Source: Calvatia gigantea
Lineage: Eukaryota > Basidiomycota > Agaricomycetes > Agaricales > Lycoperdaceae
Length of the DNA: 64,000 bases
Assembly: GCA_025093985.1 (NCBI GenBank)
Contig: JACAAK010000008.1
Coordinates: forward strand, 2,046,001 to 2,110,000
Direction of reading: 5' to 3'
Under the pieces are notes generated by a model that made no database searches, was not told the origin of the DNA, and saw only the letters and a program-made list of their open reading frames with translations. Shown here in pieces: positions 22,681-34,929 of this stretch. The position numbers were made by a program, and so were the translations under genes. Every line of letters begins with the position of its first letter. Positions within the stretch are counted from its first letter, which is position 1.

Positions 22681-23559
22681 TGGATCCAAGCTTTCCTGTT
22701 AATTGTTGGTTGATCATATCGCTTTTTTTCACTATATTAGCCCAGCGGCAGACATGGTTTGGCTGGTCTGTGGATAGGCGCTCGACTCTATAGGACGCCA
22801 TTTCCTTTGAAATTTCATTTTTCATTTTCTCTCTATTCATCTGATCGAGCTCCTCTCCCATGCGCAATCGTACCATTGTAATATCACAATATCAGCACGG
22901 AAGATATAACTTACCCGCCTGTGAATTTGTATCTGTAGGAACGAACGATCAACAGTACACGAGGCATCAAGATATCCACCGGCGGTAGAACATTTAGCAT
23001 TTACACCAGAAGCATTCACATATATAGCGGAACCTCCTTGGTTTTCCGGGCCTTCAGAGCACCGCCAGCCGATCTTAGACAAGTTAGGGGACTATTTTCA
23101 CTGGTTCTAGGGCTTCCCCATACACATATGGAGCGCGGGGCTGTCGGAGGGGAATCGTTGAGATCTGAGATCTGGGGGGTCGTGCAATTCGCCCGGTTAA
23201 GACAGTTGGACATCCAGTTGGCGGCGGCGAATTTTCGCCTAACACCTTTTTATCATATGGGGTACCCATTCCTCCCGACCGTCGCCGTCTCTATCTACTT
23301 TCCGCACATAGACGTGTCTTCGCCGAAAGCTTCACCAGGTAGCGCCACCCAGGGTTATGGTAGGAACTGCCGTCGCAACTACGCCTGATAAGAGTGTGTA
23401 ATCCAATCAGAAACCAACCAACCACCCAGATTCTGTCGAGATCCTCTATAATAATGCGGCGACCGCTCTCCTCGCTCAGGGCACCATAATTAGGGCGACC
23501 GTATTTCTGTCACCTGCACTACTGCTGTCATTCCTATGAACACTAGCACCCTTTCACAG
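22681..23559. other. no identified gene
   Basis: A 116-codon plus-strand frame at 23038-23388 is open but carries no recognisable motif. Frames on the other strand are equally open. I assign nothing here. Confidence 0.35.
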
Positions 23560-24185
23560 CCGAATCATTTCGCAGTCCCATCCTTACACAACGAGCATCC
23601 TTTATAGAGCATCAAATTCCACACCCGAAACTGAAGCGGAGTATACCTAGCTCGTTGCGGACCATCAGGCATCGACGTTACCATCAAGCAGAAGGGGATA
23701 CCGCAAGTTAAGTTTTTGGAGTACGTCCGCGCAGGGGACACAATGCCCCCATCACTGCAATCTTCAATCACCAGGTCCTCATCCTACAGGGAGCCGAGGC
23801 AGAGGGACCATAAGGATGGTGAACTATTGTGACGGCAGTGTGAGTAAAACATAAGTGACTGACAATAAGTATTCCTCAGTTTTTCGCTGTACGCACCGGA
23901 ACTGTTGAGAGCCGAAGTTCCATACTATCTACATCACAGTGCATGGGACCAGAGAGGAGAGGGTTGGGATAGTACTCACTCTAAGGAAAGTGCCCAAAGA
24001 GGTGGAATTTGAGGGGTGTAAAGTACAAAGCAGCACAGAGGACACAGTCTGAGTCAATGAAGTAGATCTTTTCCTTTGCTCTGGGTGAGCATGTCTTTGG
24101 ATTGAGGAGAGGATGGTAAAATCAACATACACATTGCAGACCTTCCTTAAGCTATATACCCTGGTACGAGTAAGACAGGAAATCT
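23560..24185 (-). pseudogene. fragment of a second F-box-family C-terminal region
   Basis: Minus-strand sequence here repeats, with many differences, the segment at about 24620-24190 inside the F-box gene. GGAAGGTCTGCAATGTGTATG matches GGAAGGCTTCCACTGTGTATG, both run into ATCCAAAGACAT, and both contain GTCCTCTGTGCTGC/GTCCTCTCTGCTAC. In the parent this encodes CVCLLYHFSLDPKT and RVLSATSFRIFIYRIPPF. Here the frames are broken. A downstream open piece (23771-23565) reads GIPFCLMVTSMPDGPQRARY. Most likely a partial tandem duplicate. Confidence 0.45.
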
Positions 24186-25558
24186 ACCACCCGGAGTTTA
24201 TTCGTGGTCTCCCTGAAAAGGCACCGCCAATCTTTTCGTCAAAAAGTACTTCCAATAAGGGGGCATATCCTTTCTCTTGGGGGTTAGTGATTAGGGGGGT
24301 TAGGGGGTCAAAGTACAAGCATGGGGTGTTCCTCAGGGCGAACGACTCGTCACCGTAAGACCAGATGGGCTGTGCGTCATCCCCATTACTTTGTTGTCCG
24401 ACTTCAAGGTCACAGTCTACAGGGAGACGAGAGAAAGGCGGTATCCGATAAATGAAGATGCGGAACGAAGTAGCAGAGAGGACTCGGTCCTTCCCAATAG
24501 AGCATAACTTATTCTGCATCCGAGGTGGGTTAATGTCTTTGGATCAAGCGAAAAATGGTAGAGTAAGCATACACAGTGGAAGCCTTCCCTGATGCGTATG
24601 CTCGTTAACACGAGCTCCGTCGATGTGCATTCCTTCCATTTGAATACTTCAGCCCAACTACTCCATCCACGAGTGACATTTCGTGCCACAAGGCTGCCAC
24701 TAAGCCCAGTTGCGCACACAACGACATCTCTTCTGAATTTGTGGAATTGAAACGAGTTTGTGTGCTGTGAGAATAGCCGAGGGTCCTGCTCCAGCTAGCT
24801 GTGCCCTTCGAACACGTAACCACCCGATTCGTTGCCCTGTTGACACATGGGTGAGTTGACCACAAAAATTACGGAAATATCAAAGCTGACGTGTAGACCC
24901 TGTGGAGTTGAAGGCGAGTGTGAAATCAAGAAGAGGTGCTTGGCGGTTGACGTCCACGACGAGGTTTGTTAGGCTCTGCTTCTTTTTTCCTAGGTGCAGA
25001 GGGTTTCAACAACGAATGGGGAGTGGGCGCTTTCAAGTTGAGGTCGTAGAAATCCACATGGCCGGTTTCCCGGACGGCGAGAAGCCAACGTCCACCGGGA
25101 ATGAGGTCCACGCATATTGTATCCTTACGCAGGTCAAGCCAGCGCGTCGTGGGGACCACCGTCTTTTCTCTTCCAGATTTGATTCGATCAGCAGAACGAG
25201 GCCATATCCATTCACGAAGGCTGTTGGTTGTGAGGGTGTCGATAGTCCTATTCTCTGGACGCGGGATGTTGAAATGTCGGGCGGTGTATCTCTTTGTAAG
25301 TGAGTGCCAGACCTCTCGTGCCTTCTGTTGCCTCACGAAGTTTCCTGGAAGACTAACGCTACTTAGGTGGATGCTGTATCATTTTAAAAAGTCAGGACGC
25401 ACCTGGCGCAATGAAGTCACGTCAACAAAAACTAGATATGACGCAATTTCTGAGAGCAGTTCGAGAGGTAGGTCGTGAGCTCCCGACGGCCGCCGGACAG
25501 ATGTACGCAAGAGAATTGGAAGCTGTGATTTGGTGACCTCTCTTGGAGATTTGTTCAT
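24184..25558 (-). CDS. F-box domain protein (copy 1)
   Basis: An F-box protein, expected to act as a substrate receptor of an SCF ubiquitin ligase. The F-box core HDLPLELLSEIASYLVFVDV is near the N-terminus (ATG 25558, MNKSPREVTKSQ). After an intron from CAG/GTGCGT the C-terminal part reads AREVWHSLTKRYTARHFNIP, WLLAVRETGHVDFYDLN, then in further exons RIGWLRVRR, IREGFHCVCLLYHF, RIFIYRIPPFSRL and PIWSYGDESFALR to about 24184. This WD/propeller-like C-terminus is common in mushroom F-box families. The second exon needs one base skipped at GAAGGCA (25323-25324) to read REATEAREVW like copy 2, unless splicing uses the later CAG acceptor. It lies head-to-head with the NACHT gene. Exon borders in the 3' half are approximate. 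Confidence 0.6.
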
Positions 25559-26169
25559 TATGTACTGTAGGCAATTCCAACGATTCCACGGAGAACTAGA
25601 AGAAAGAAGTTGATCATGAACAGCACGCGTATGTCGCACCCTCAGCACTCGGTTGCGTGACACCATTCCCCATCAATGTCCCGGCAATACGTACCTTATG
25701 TAGTTAGGGGTAGCATGGACGGAAGTGTGAGCTTGGAAGTCATCAACTCCGGGGTGCGGGAGGACCAAGGCTGTCGATGAAGATGAACAAACTAATAATA
25801 CATCACTTTACCCCATTCGGCGGCGATAGATACGCGAATTGCCACTTGTCAGTTAAGATTAGGGGGGCCCGACGATGGGCACTGGGCAGAGCCGAACTGG
25901 TGCCCCCATCGTCTGGTCGCGATGCTGCCTTGCCCAACCTCGCACCCCCGCCTTCTCGCTTCCATCGCACACCGAGCTGATTTTGCATTTCCTGCATATA
26001 TTCACCAATCGCGAACCCATCATAAGTTGTGATCTTCACATAATTGGGCGCCTTGGTCACCCGTTCAAGTATAATGAAAACTCCCCAACTTTAACGCTCA
26101 GTCAGACACGTTTAATACACGCTAGGACTGCCTTTGCGCAGTTCCCTCCCTCTTCCTCTCTTCCCCACC

Positions 26170-28886
26170 ATGGATTGGTTCCCCGTCGTTACCGCGTTGT
26201 CGGTCGCAATAGTCATCCGAGAGTTTAGCTCGTGGTGGTTCTCTTCGGCACGCTCCCCTCAACGGACTGATGCCGAGGATAAAAACGGGGAGAGAGTCGT
26301 GTCCGATGGGGTTGCTCAACATCAGGACACAACTGAGTCTAGCCTGGCCGTATCGAACGTCAGCCAGGATGCCTCATCGTCGAATGCCTCACCCGACAGT
26401 CCTCATATCCAAGAGACGGTTATGGCTACTCAACCTGAAAGAAACCGTTTCGGTTCGTATCTTTATATCACTCCAATTGTGGATACATTTACGAGGTATT
26501 ATACTAAAATGTCGTAGAGAATGCTCAGACACCAGGCCAAGCTTTCGTGTTCCCCGGTGCACAAGAGTTCTTCAACCATGCTCACGACTTCATGTTTTAC
26601 CACTCGGTCATGTATAACATTAGCGAAACCAAGGAGAAAGGTGCGAGGGTATTCGACGTTCACATAACTTTCACTAATGCTATAGCTAGTCTTACAGTGG
26701 CTCGCTGGATTCACCATCTCCGGCGCCGAATTTGATGCCCGCGGCCATTGCCCGAGTTGCCACCCTGGCACCCGAATTACTATCCTGCAGACACTTCACA
26801 ATTGGGTCGATGGCACTCAGCGTGCCCATCGGATGTTGTGGCTTCACGGTCCTGCTGGTGTCGGGAAATCCGCTATCGTTCAAAGCCTCGCAGAAGAGTT
26901 GGTAAAGGGATCGAAACTGGGAGCGACATTCTTCTTCTCTCGGTCAGCCAAGCGCGATAACCCGGCCTTCGTTTTTCCAACCCTTGCCTACCAATTGGCC
27001 GTCAGGATCCCGCGTTACAAGGAGTACCTCGGGCGAAAGATGATCGAGGACCCGAGGTTATTGGAGAAGGACATGAGATGCCAATTCGATGTCCTCTTCG
27101 TCAAACCCTTCACAGATCCTAGCTTCGTGGTGGAATGTGGAACACGGGCTATATTACTAGATGGCCTGGACGAGTGCAATGGGGAGGAGGCGCAAGCACT
27201 CATCGTAACGCTCATCAGCTTGCTTTCACAACGATACCCCACTAGCTCCTCTTGTCTGGCTCATTGCAAGTCGACCAGAGGCACACTTGCAGCTCGTATA
27301 TAAATCCGATGGCGTCAGAGGTAACTTTGAAGAATGTGACGTCCCCGCGAACTCCGACGAGGGGTGCCTTGACGTGGAAAAGTTTTTGCGCGCCAAATTC
27401 CAGGAGATACACCAGACATACAAGGATCTCATGCCTGTCGGTGCGCCCTGGCCGGCCGAACAAGATATAACGAAGATTTCAAAGACGTCCTCAGGATTCC
27501 TCGCCCTTGCTACGACGGTGGCTCGATACATCGAAGACCCACACGTACGCGATCCTATCACCCAACTCGCCACTGTCGTTTCCGTCACCGGAGGCCTTGA
27601 GCCGGGTACTCTCTCGACCCTTCATGCATTCTATTCTGCAATCCTGGATGGTGTCCCTAAATCCACGTTGCCAATTTTGAAGTTGTTGCTATATATTTAT
27701 TCAACCGGAACCGGAGATAATTTACCCATATTCCAAGATGATGTTGGCACCGATCATCACTGCGATGGCCTTCCGCTTGTGTTGATTGCTACACTACTCG
27801 ATTTACAGCGGCACACTGTCTATGGCGCTCTCCGGAAACTCCATTCAGTGATCAAGGTGCCTCCGTTCGAGGATTCATGGCGTCTTGGAATTAAGTTTTA
27901 TCATGCTTCATTTGCCGAATACCTGATGGCACTGCCGGATGCTGGGCGTGATCATAACCATCTGGTGACGAAATCGTGGCGGGGTTCCTTCAAGATATTG
28001 CACGCGGGTAGTTCATCTTGTAAGCTTTCCAATTCAGCTCTCACGGGTACCGTTTTGACCTAAAGTGCACTAACATGCTACTTCAGATGGGCAACGCCCT
28101 GTTCAGCTGTCGTGGAACCCACATCTCCCAGACGATCTCTTGGATAAAATCTGGAAACTTGGAGTTTCAATTTTCACCCACTTCCTATTGCCAGAATGCC
28201 CGGAGTCTGATAAATTCGGTCATGTCCAGGCGTCTCTAACTGGATCTGAGCTCCAAAATGCCTTTGAAAATATCGATTTTAGTGCCCTCCTCTTCCGGCG
28301 AAGTCATACGCTTCTCATCTTGAACATTTTTGAGCTGTTTGATTGGTTGGTGAGCGACGTGAGTATGAGCCTCTATGATCCCCCATCATCTGAATCTGTC
28401 AACCTACGCAGGCCCCACCAGAACTTGTGCAGCAAGATCTCGTAAAGGTGATCCCTCTAAAGGATCTAAATCTCAGCGGCGTTTCGAAGGAAAAGCTCGC
28501 TCATGTATTTCTATGGACCAGTCATAAACGAGAACGGGTTGATGGAGTAGTAGGCCCACGGCGCCGACAATTCTATCGCAAACCTATTTACTATGGTGTA
28601 TGTCATTTCACTAAAGCACCTCCAGAGGTATGGATTGTGTTTTGATGCTACCGATCTTGTCCAACTTACTCCCGCCTTTGTTATACAGTCCCTTCATTCA
28701 GATTGGCATAATAAAACTTATCCATTTAAACATCTCATCCAACACCTAGTCCACCTCCGGAACGATAATCCAATGATGGATGTTTTAATGGTTGGGAAAG
28801 GACCATCAAGACGTTGTGTGCTTATATGTGTCGAGCCTCGCTCTGGCAAGAAGGGCGCATTTTTGTATGTACCTTACAGCCGATGA
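26170..28886 (+). CDS. NACHT P-loop NTPase (NLR-like), one apparent +1 frameshift
   Basis: A STAND/NACHT ATPase of the fungal NLR-like class, possibly involved in non-self or stress signalling. Exons: 26170-26452, 26518-26648, 26698-28019, 28087-28358, 28412-28546 and 28626-28886 (the boundary before the last is less certain). The N-terminus has a hydrophobic segment WFPVVTALSVAIVI that may anchor the protein. The linker GHCPSCHPGTR precedes Walker A GPAGVGKSAIVQ, LGATFFFSRS, FPTLAYQLAV and Walker B AILLDGLDEC. Then come WLIASRPEAHLQ and the FYHASFAEYL block typical of mushroom NACHT proteins. After PT at 27243 the frame must skip A27244 (ACT A GCT) to continue APLVWLIASRPE. Otherwise translation stops at 27301. 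With the skip the product is about 800 residues. Neighbouring F-box sequences lie on both sides. Confidence 0.8.
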
Positions 28887-29022
28887 TTGATTTTTCTCAG
28901 GTTATGTGAGACCGCAATAAAATCCTTGCTTGCTATATCAGTGGATTTGTGCTCATATGAATTCTTTCGAGCTGTAATACTGGACCTCAGGACACATCCT
29001 TAACCGAACAGCGACAAGGAAC

Positions 29023-29540
29023 TCAAATTTGTAAGCGTAAAATAATACGGGGGAGGGGAGCTAGCTTGCGCTCACTGGACAGATCACCAAGGCCGGCGCT
29101 GGAAGGAGGTGAGTCATAGAAATCCACATGTCCAGTGTATCGAATGGCGAGAAACCAACGTCCGTTGGGAACAAAGCACAATTCCAACGTATCTTCAAGC
29201 ATATCGAACCTGCACGTCGTGGGGACGACCACCTCCATCCTCCAGATCTGATCAATCGCAAGTCGGGCCCATATCCATTTACGAAGGTCGTTGGTTGTAA
29301 GAGTGTCGGTGGTCCCGTTCTCTGGGGTGGGATATCGAAATGTCGGACGGAGTATCTCTTCGCAAGCGAGTGCCAGACCACTCGGGCTTCTGTCGCCTCA
29401 CGAAAATTTCTGGTGGACTGAGCGCTGCTTAGGTGAACGTGATAATAAGTAGAAGCCGAGGCGTACCAGACGCAACAAAATCACGTTAACGAAATCCAGA
29501 CGTGACGCGATTTTCGATAGCAATTCGGGGGGATTTTCAA
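29023..29540 (-). pseudogene. truncated F-box protein copy 2
   Basis: Minus-strand paralogue of the F-box gene at 24184-25558. It has NPPELLSKIASRLDFVNV, an intron at the equivalent place, REATEARVVWHSLAKRYSV, then after a lost base in CCCACCCCAGAG (frame change around 29325) PENGTTDTLTTNDLRKWIW, RMEVVVPTTCRFDMLEDTL and WFLAIRYTGHVDFYD. Homology ends shortly after this and a stop follows at 29023. The C-terminal half of the parent is therefore missing, and the frame is broken. It converges on the NACHT gene, whose stop is 137 bp away. Confidence 0.75.
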
Positions 29541-30536
29541 CGGCTGTCGGACAAACCTTGTTGTCAAAATGACCTCACAGTGGGCGGTAGTAGTGTTGGA
29601 CTTGCTTGCCATTTACCATCTCCCCTTCATTTGTTTGCAGAATCACTACTCACATAATTGTAGGTTAATTTCGTTACAAGTGAGATGTACACTTCGGTGC
29701 TCAGTTTTTTTCTCCACAAATACTGAGGTGAATGATCTAGTACACCTTTGTCGTTCACTATCTGACGTTCGTTTCAGATTTATTCATTATTTTAGATTTC
29801 TCAATCTGCAACGCTCGTTTCCCACTCACATTAAATTTAGAGGAAGAGCTGGAAGCTGTGAGTGAGTTAGTTTTATCTGAGGTTTCTCTTGACACGTATT
29901 GTTGACAATCCAGAAGAAGACACCGAGGTAGTATGGGGGTTGGAGCGCAACAACACCTGTTAGCAAACACTGTTATGCTCCTGGTACTTCGACGTGTGAC
30001 CACCGTCTCATTAATTACTGCAACTCATCTTGACGTTCTTTTTCTTTCCGTTGTTCCCTCTACAAGCCCGGAATTCCATTCAAATCTATGATTCAAATCT
30101 ATTTTGAGTATCATGTTAAGGTTTGAAACTTTTGGACGCTTTTCCAGATCAACAACAAATTCTGCAGGGCTGGCTTTTCATCTCGCCATTGTTGGTTCAT
30201 ATATATCACTCTTTTTTCTCTGATTCATATAATGGCAAGTAGGTGTAAGATCATACAGCGGAGGGATCCTAACAATTTATTAAAATGTCCTGTTCACGGT
30301 TTGGAAACCCGGAGCAGTACCTGAGAAAGCTTGGTGTCGGATGCCGGGTTTCCATGTCCCAGCGCATTTCGTTCAATACAAACCCGTTGGACCACACGAG
30401 CGGGTATTGTTGCCAACAGTTTCGAGGTTCATAGAGCTGTTCAAGTGGGCCGGTGGTTTCGGTTCGTGGACTGAGTTGGCGGAGTGTCAGGGTTGTAGCC
30501 AGAACGTGAGAAATATAGACTTTATCATTAACATCG
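29541..30536. other. intergenic, 5' flank of importin gene
   Basis: AT-rich and without a recognisable gene. It includes a short direct repeat ATTCAAATCTAT at about 30078-30105. The promoter of the importin-13-like gene presumably lies in the right part. Confidence 0.4.
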
Positions 30537-33500
30537 ATGACAGACACGAGCTTTCTGCCGTCTCTACAGCAGTCAGACGTCCACCAAGCCATTCAAGTCA
30601 GTCGACGCCGAAATAACTCGTTAAATCCATCTGAGTCCTCCCCAGCTCATCCTACAAGCCTACTCTCCACCTTCACAATCCACATCCCCGGACGATGTCA
30701 AACGCCTCCAACATGAACTCTTCGAAATACAAAAGAGACCCGAAGCTTGGGGTCTTGTAATACCACTGCTGGATCATGCGGATCAAAATGTCCAATTCTT
30801 CGGTGCACACACTGCTCAGGTCAAGATCGCTCGAGATTGGTACGTTTGGCTCCATCCTACCTGTGTGCAAGATATTGATATTCAAGCAGGGAATTCTTTC
30901 CAAGACAACAAGCTGAGGCTCTACGAGACCTAATGATGCAGTTGACCGCACATTCAATCGCGACAGGACGTAGCAAATTCATCCTTCGTAAACTTTTTGT
31001 TGCGGTGTGTAACACCTGTTAACCATTGGCGCCCGAAATTTACAACTAAGGTTGTGTTCTTGATTGTAGCTCACGTCCCTCGCACTCAAGCTGGTACCAG
31101 GACACCCAACACGCTGGCCAGATTGGATCATGGGTTGCGTCAACATGTTTTCAGGGAGTGGGGCGGCAGCAGAACATATTCACGATTTTCTTGCGATTGT
31201 GGCTGAAGAAGTACCAAACGCGGATTTACTTGGGTCAAGCAAGTACGTCGTCAATTTACCAACTTAGTCCGACTCGCTCTCAATTCAGAGTTGGTGACAT
31301 AGGGTGCAGATGACACAATCGCTCATGGACGCTGTTCCAATGGTCGCACAAGCCGTTACATCTTCTATTTTGCCTGCCTCGCCTCCTTCGCAGATTCAAT
31401 CTGCCCTTCGCTGTCTTCAAGCATGGATGACTATTCTCCCAACGAAGTACACCTTCTTTCATACATTACCTTTCATTTTACTGATTTATTTCCCTCAGTG
31501 ACCTCACGCCTCTCATACCGATGCTCATCTCTCTCCTCAATCCGGCAGAAGAGGGCGCCTTCATCTCTGCCTCAGATGCTCTCCAAGAAATCCTCTCAAA
31601 ATCTGCACTCTCAGATGGTTCTGGAACGCGTACGCTTACTGAACCTCTTTTATTCTGGCTCGATCGCGTAGGGACGGACATCGTTCGGGAAGTAGTCTCA
31701 TCAGGAGATGTCTCACCCATCGCAAGGTCAACATGCAAGTTGATTACAGCATTGGGTGACCACTCTACATCATACCTCGCCGCGAACGTTGCTTCCCGCG
31801 TCGTCACCTCTTTTAACGTCCCGCCATCTTTGCAAATAGAACTACAGCCCGGTCAACCACCCACACAAGGCCAACGAGCCCAAATACCAAAATCACATCT
31901 CGTGCACTCGTTCCTCCGACTTATGTTGGCGTTTACCGGACTACCAGGACATTTTGGTGTGGACGAAGAGGAGAGTGAGATGACGTTAGGGTTCTGGTAC
32001 TTGTTCCAAGAGGCGCTGTGGGGAACAGATTATCACGTTGAAGATAGTGGTGGTGAGGGTGAAGTTGGACAATATGCTGAGCCCGTTATAGAAGGAGACG
32101 CACGGGAGAAGGAGCAGGTTAGAGTTGCCAAGGCAGTGTATATTGAGCTTGTCCAAGTCCTGAGGAGGAAGGTCGCTTTCCCGCCTCCTGGATCCGGGTG
32201 GAACAAAGGTGAGCCATTGGTCTTTGTTTCTTGGTGGCCAGACACTCATGGATCGATAGATCAGATTGACAAATTTCAGGTGTCAGTATCACATATTTGA
32301 GTGTCTGCGGGGATACTAACCCTTTACGACAGGTATCGGAGAGACGTTGGTGATACCTTGATTAACGCGTAAGGACCTGTACATGCGCCACTGTAAATGA
32401 TACTGGAACCATCCGCAGATATTACATTCTTCGGGAGGATATGCTCGGCTTCTACATTAACGACCTTGTGCAACGACTAAACACGAGGACAGAAGAGGAA
32501 GGCTGGCAGGTGAGTCACTCCTTTACACGTTTGGAGTTTTTCGAAGTAACGGCGTCAATAGGAAATGGAGGCGACAGTTGCACTGCCTAATGTCCATTCA
32601 AGAAGCGATTGACTTGACAGAAAACACACCTCATCTTCCGCGCTTATTTGGTCCCGAAATCCTCGGTCGGTTACCGCAAACTGGTCAATCCAGAGTCAGG
32701 AGGACCATGTTGGGCGTCATCGGTGCGCACCTAAGATCTTCAATCACTCGCATTTCCATATAACGCACCTTCAGGCACATACTCCTCCTGGTTCGCGAGC
32801 CTGCCAAATCCATCCAACCCTCCTTCATCATCAGTTACACCAGCACGAACGCCTACGGCCACCCCTATCATCCTGCCTTCCTTCCCTGAACATCCTCAGC
32901 AATCCTTCCATTCGCAACATCTGCAGCCCACTCCGGCACAAACGCAGGCCCAGACACTACTTTTGGCCGCGCTTTCGTATGTCGTCAACGCATTACCGAA
33001 TCAGGCACTGTGTCTCCAAGCTGGCGTTGCACTGAGGAATCTCTGTGATGCCAATCGAAAAGCTTTGGCACCACATATCACGGCATTCGGAGAGTTACAT
33101 AGTGGGTTAGGAAGCATTCCTGTGCGCTTCTCCTCTGGTGATTTCGGCTGGGTTGACTAACAGGCTGAGCAGGACTCGGAAAAGGGCAAGGTTCTGCAGT
33201 CAATTGCAAGCGTTGTACAAGCTTTGCCGCCCGAGCAAGAAATTCCACCTCTCGAGGTGAGTAGGTCATTGTTCGTGTGGAAACACCAAAAGTTGATGAC
33301 TTTAGGCGATTGTCAATCCAATTGTACAAAAGCTAGCAGAGGCCCTCCAGTCAGTTGCATCGGTGCGTCCTTCACTTGCCAGTTAGAGGGGGCTTCACTC
33401 ACTAAGCTATGATGGGTTTAGCTCCCGGACGAAGCACGGGCGCTGACAATATTGCAACTCGAAATCTTGTCTGGTGTGGCGAAAGGGCTCACACATACAA

Positions 33501-34929
33501 CGGAAGGCTTGTTAGAAGGCGAACTCGAACCCGCTGAGTTGGAAAGAATCCATTCTGCGAGGCAAGATGTGCGCATGGTCAAGCTCCGAGAAGCAATATT
33601 TGGTGTTGTCAGGAGCGTGGTCGAGATTTGGAGCGCTGATGCTGGCGTCGGACAGGTATGTGGCTTTGACTGAATTCGCCCACTGTCTCATGAACTCACT
33701 GAGCCCGATTCATGGTACCACGTAGGCCCTGAGTGATCTCTTCAAATCAATAACTTCCCTTCCAACTGATATCACTCTCATCTCCCTACCCGCCGGCCCA
33801 CTTCTTGAGCTCGTGTGCATGGCTATCCAACGCCAAGTCACGGCTGCAGTGGATCTCTCTAGCAACTATACTGATTGCCCAACTTAACCCCCCCGTGTTC
33901 TCGCTCTCACTTAAACAGGGACCGAAACCTGAAGCAGAGGCAGTTGTGCGAGAAGCGTTGCCGGTGTTGTTGAGAGCTGGGCTCGGGATGATGGGAATGG
34001 TCGGTGCCATGGAGAGTGTGAGTCGCTCATCTTGATCCAGCTCTCATATTGATTTCCATTATGATTATGATCTTTTTTGTTGGATGATTGTGTCAATTGA
34101 CGGTTATTATAATGCTGGTGATAGAATCCTGATATCGTGCAAGAGTTCTTCGTGTGCATGGAGCGGGTCCGCCATTCCTGTCCTCACTTCTGATGGAAAA
34201 ACCTGATGGCCGTCAACTCCTATAGGTTGCACAAGACTTCACACCCCAATTCTATCAATTACCTGAAGGTGCACTAGATGCCTTGGTGCAATGCGCAATT
34301 TCGGCGCTAAGTCTGCAAGAGCGCTATTCTCTTGTCGCCGCCAGCAATTTCTTGGTATGTACATTATCCACATCGCCGAGAACTCCTTACTGACGCTGAG
34401 GACACAAAAGTCAGCGCTCATACATAGAAGTGCGCTTACAGATGAATTAATGCGGCATAAATGTGCGCTCATGGCACGTCACGGACGGTCTCTCATGCGC
34501 GCTGTCTTGCAAGGATTCGCAGGCGTTGCGCCGCGAAGTGTCGTCCCAAACTTGATTGAAGTCTTGGGCACGTTAATGAGTCGTGCAGGGACCAGCGTAG
34601 AAACGAATGATTCAGGGACAGCGAGCGAGTGGATGAAGGAGATAATCTTCTCGGTAAGTGAGCGGAACTACATTGTGCCGTTGCGATGCTCATTAATTTG
34701 GCATTTCCTAGCCCGATTTCATACAGAGCAAAGCGACAATGGAAGACAAAGAAAAGTTTGTCAAAGGAGTCGTCGGGTACGCCGCGTTGTTACTCTCCCT
34801 GAACCCGACCCCAATATGATTTGTAGATCACGGTCACTCAAGAGAACAAGAGATGCTGCAAATCAATTCACGCTCGTTGCAAGAGGACTAGAAGGGTCTA
34901 ACTTTGGCTATGCTTCTGTGACAATGTGA
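30537..34929 (+). CDS. Importin-13-like karyopherin (ARM/HEAT repeat nuclear transport receptor)
   Basis: A beta-karyopherin that should carry cargo through nuclear pores under Ran control. I resolve 21 exons starting at ATG 30537 (MTDTSFLPSLQQ) and ending at TGA 34929; all phases agree, for example 30537-30596, 30646-30839, 30890-31004, 31070-31242, 31303-31446, 31499-32208, the 22-nt exon 32260-32281, 32775-33121 and 34827-34929. The importin-N region reads LQHELFEIQKRPEAW and NVQFFGAHTAQVKIARDW. Helical repeats follow, with the hallmark tail RTRDAANQFTLVARGLEG and YASVTM. About 1,097 residues result if two single bases are ignored. The first, at 32576-32577, can be avoided by using the GACAG acceptor, which drops EMEAT. 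The second, at 33848-33849, lies between QRQVTA and WISLATILIAQL. Other exons are clean. Confidence 0.88.

Noticed and set aside
24790..24830. tRNA-like B-box words (for example TTCGAAC)
   Set aside because: No matching A box or cloverleaf at this or the other places where such words occur.
33806..33849. A 37-nt intron in importin-13 (GTGTGC..TGCAG)
   Set aside because: Too short and it would remove residues that look part of the helical repeat; an extra base is simpler.
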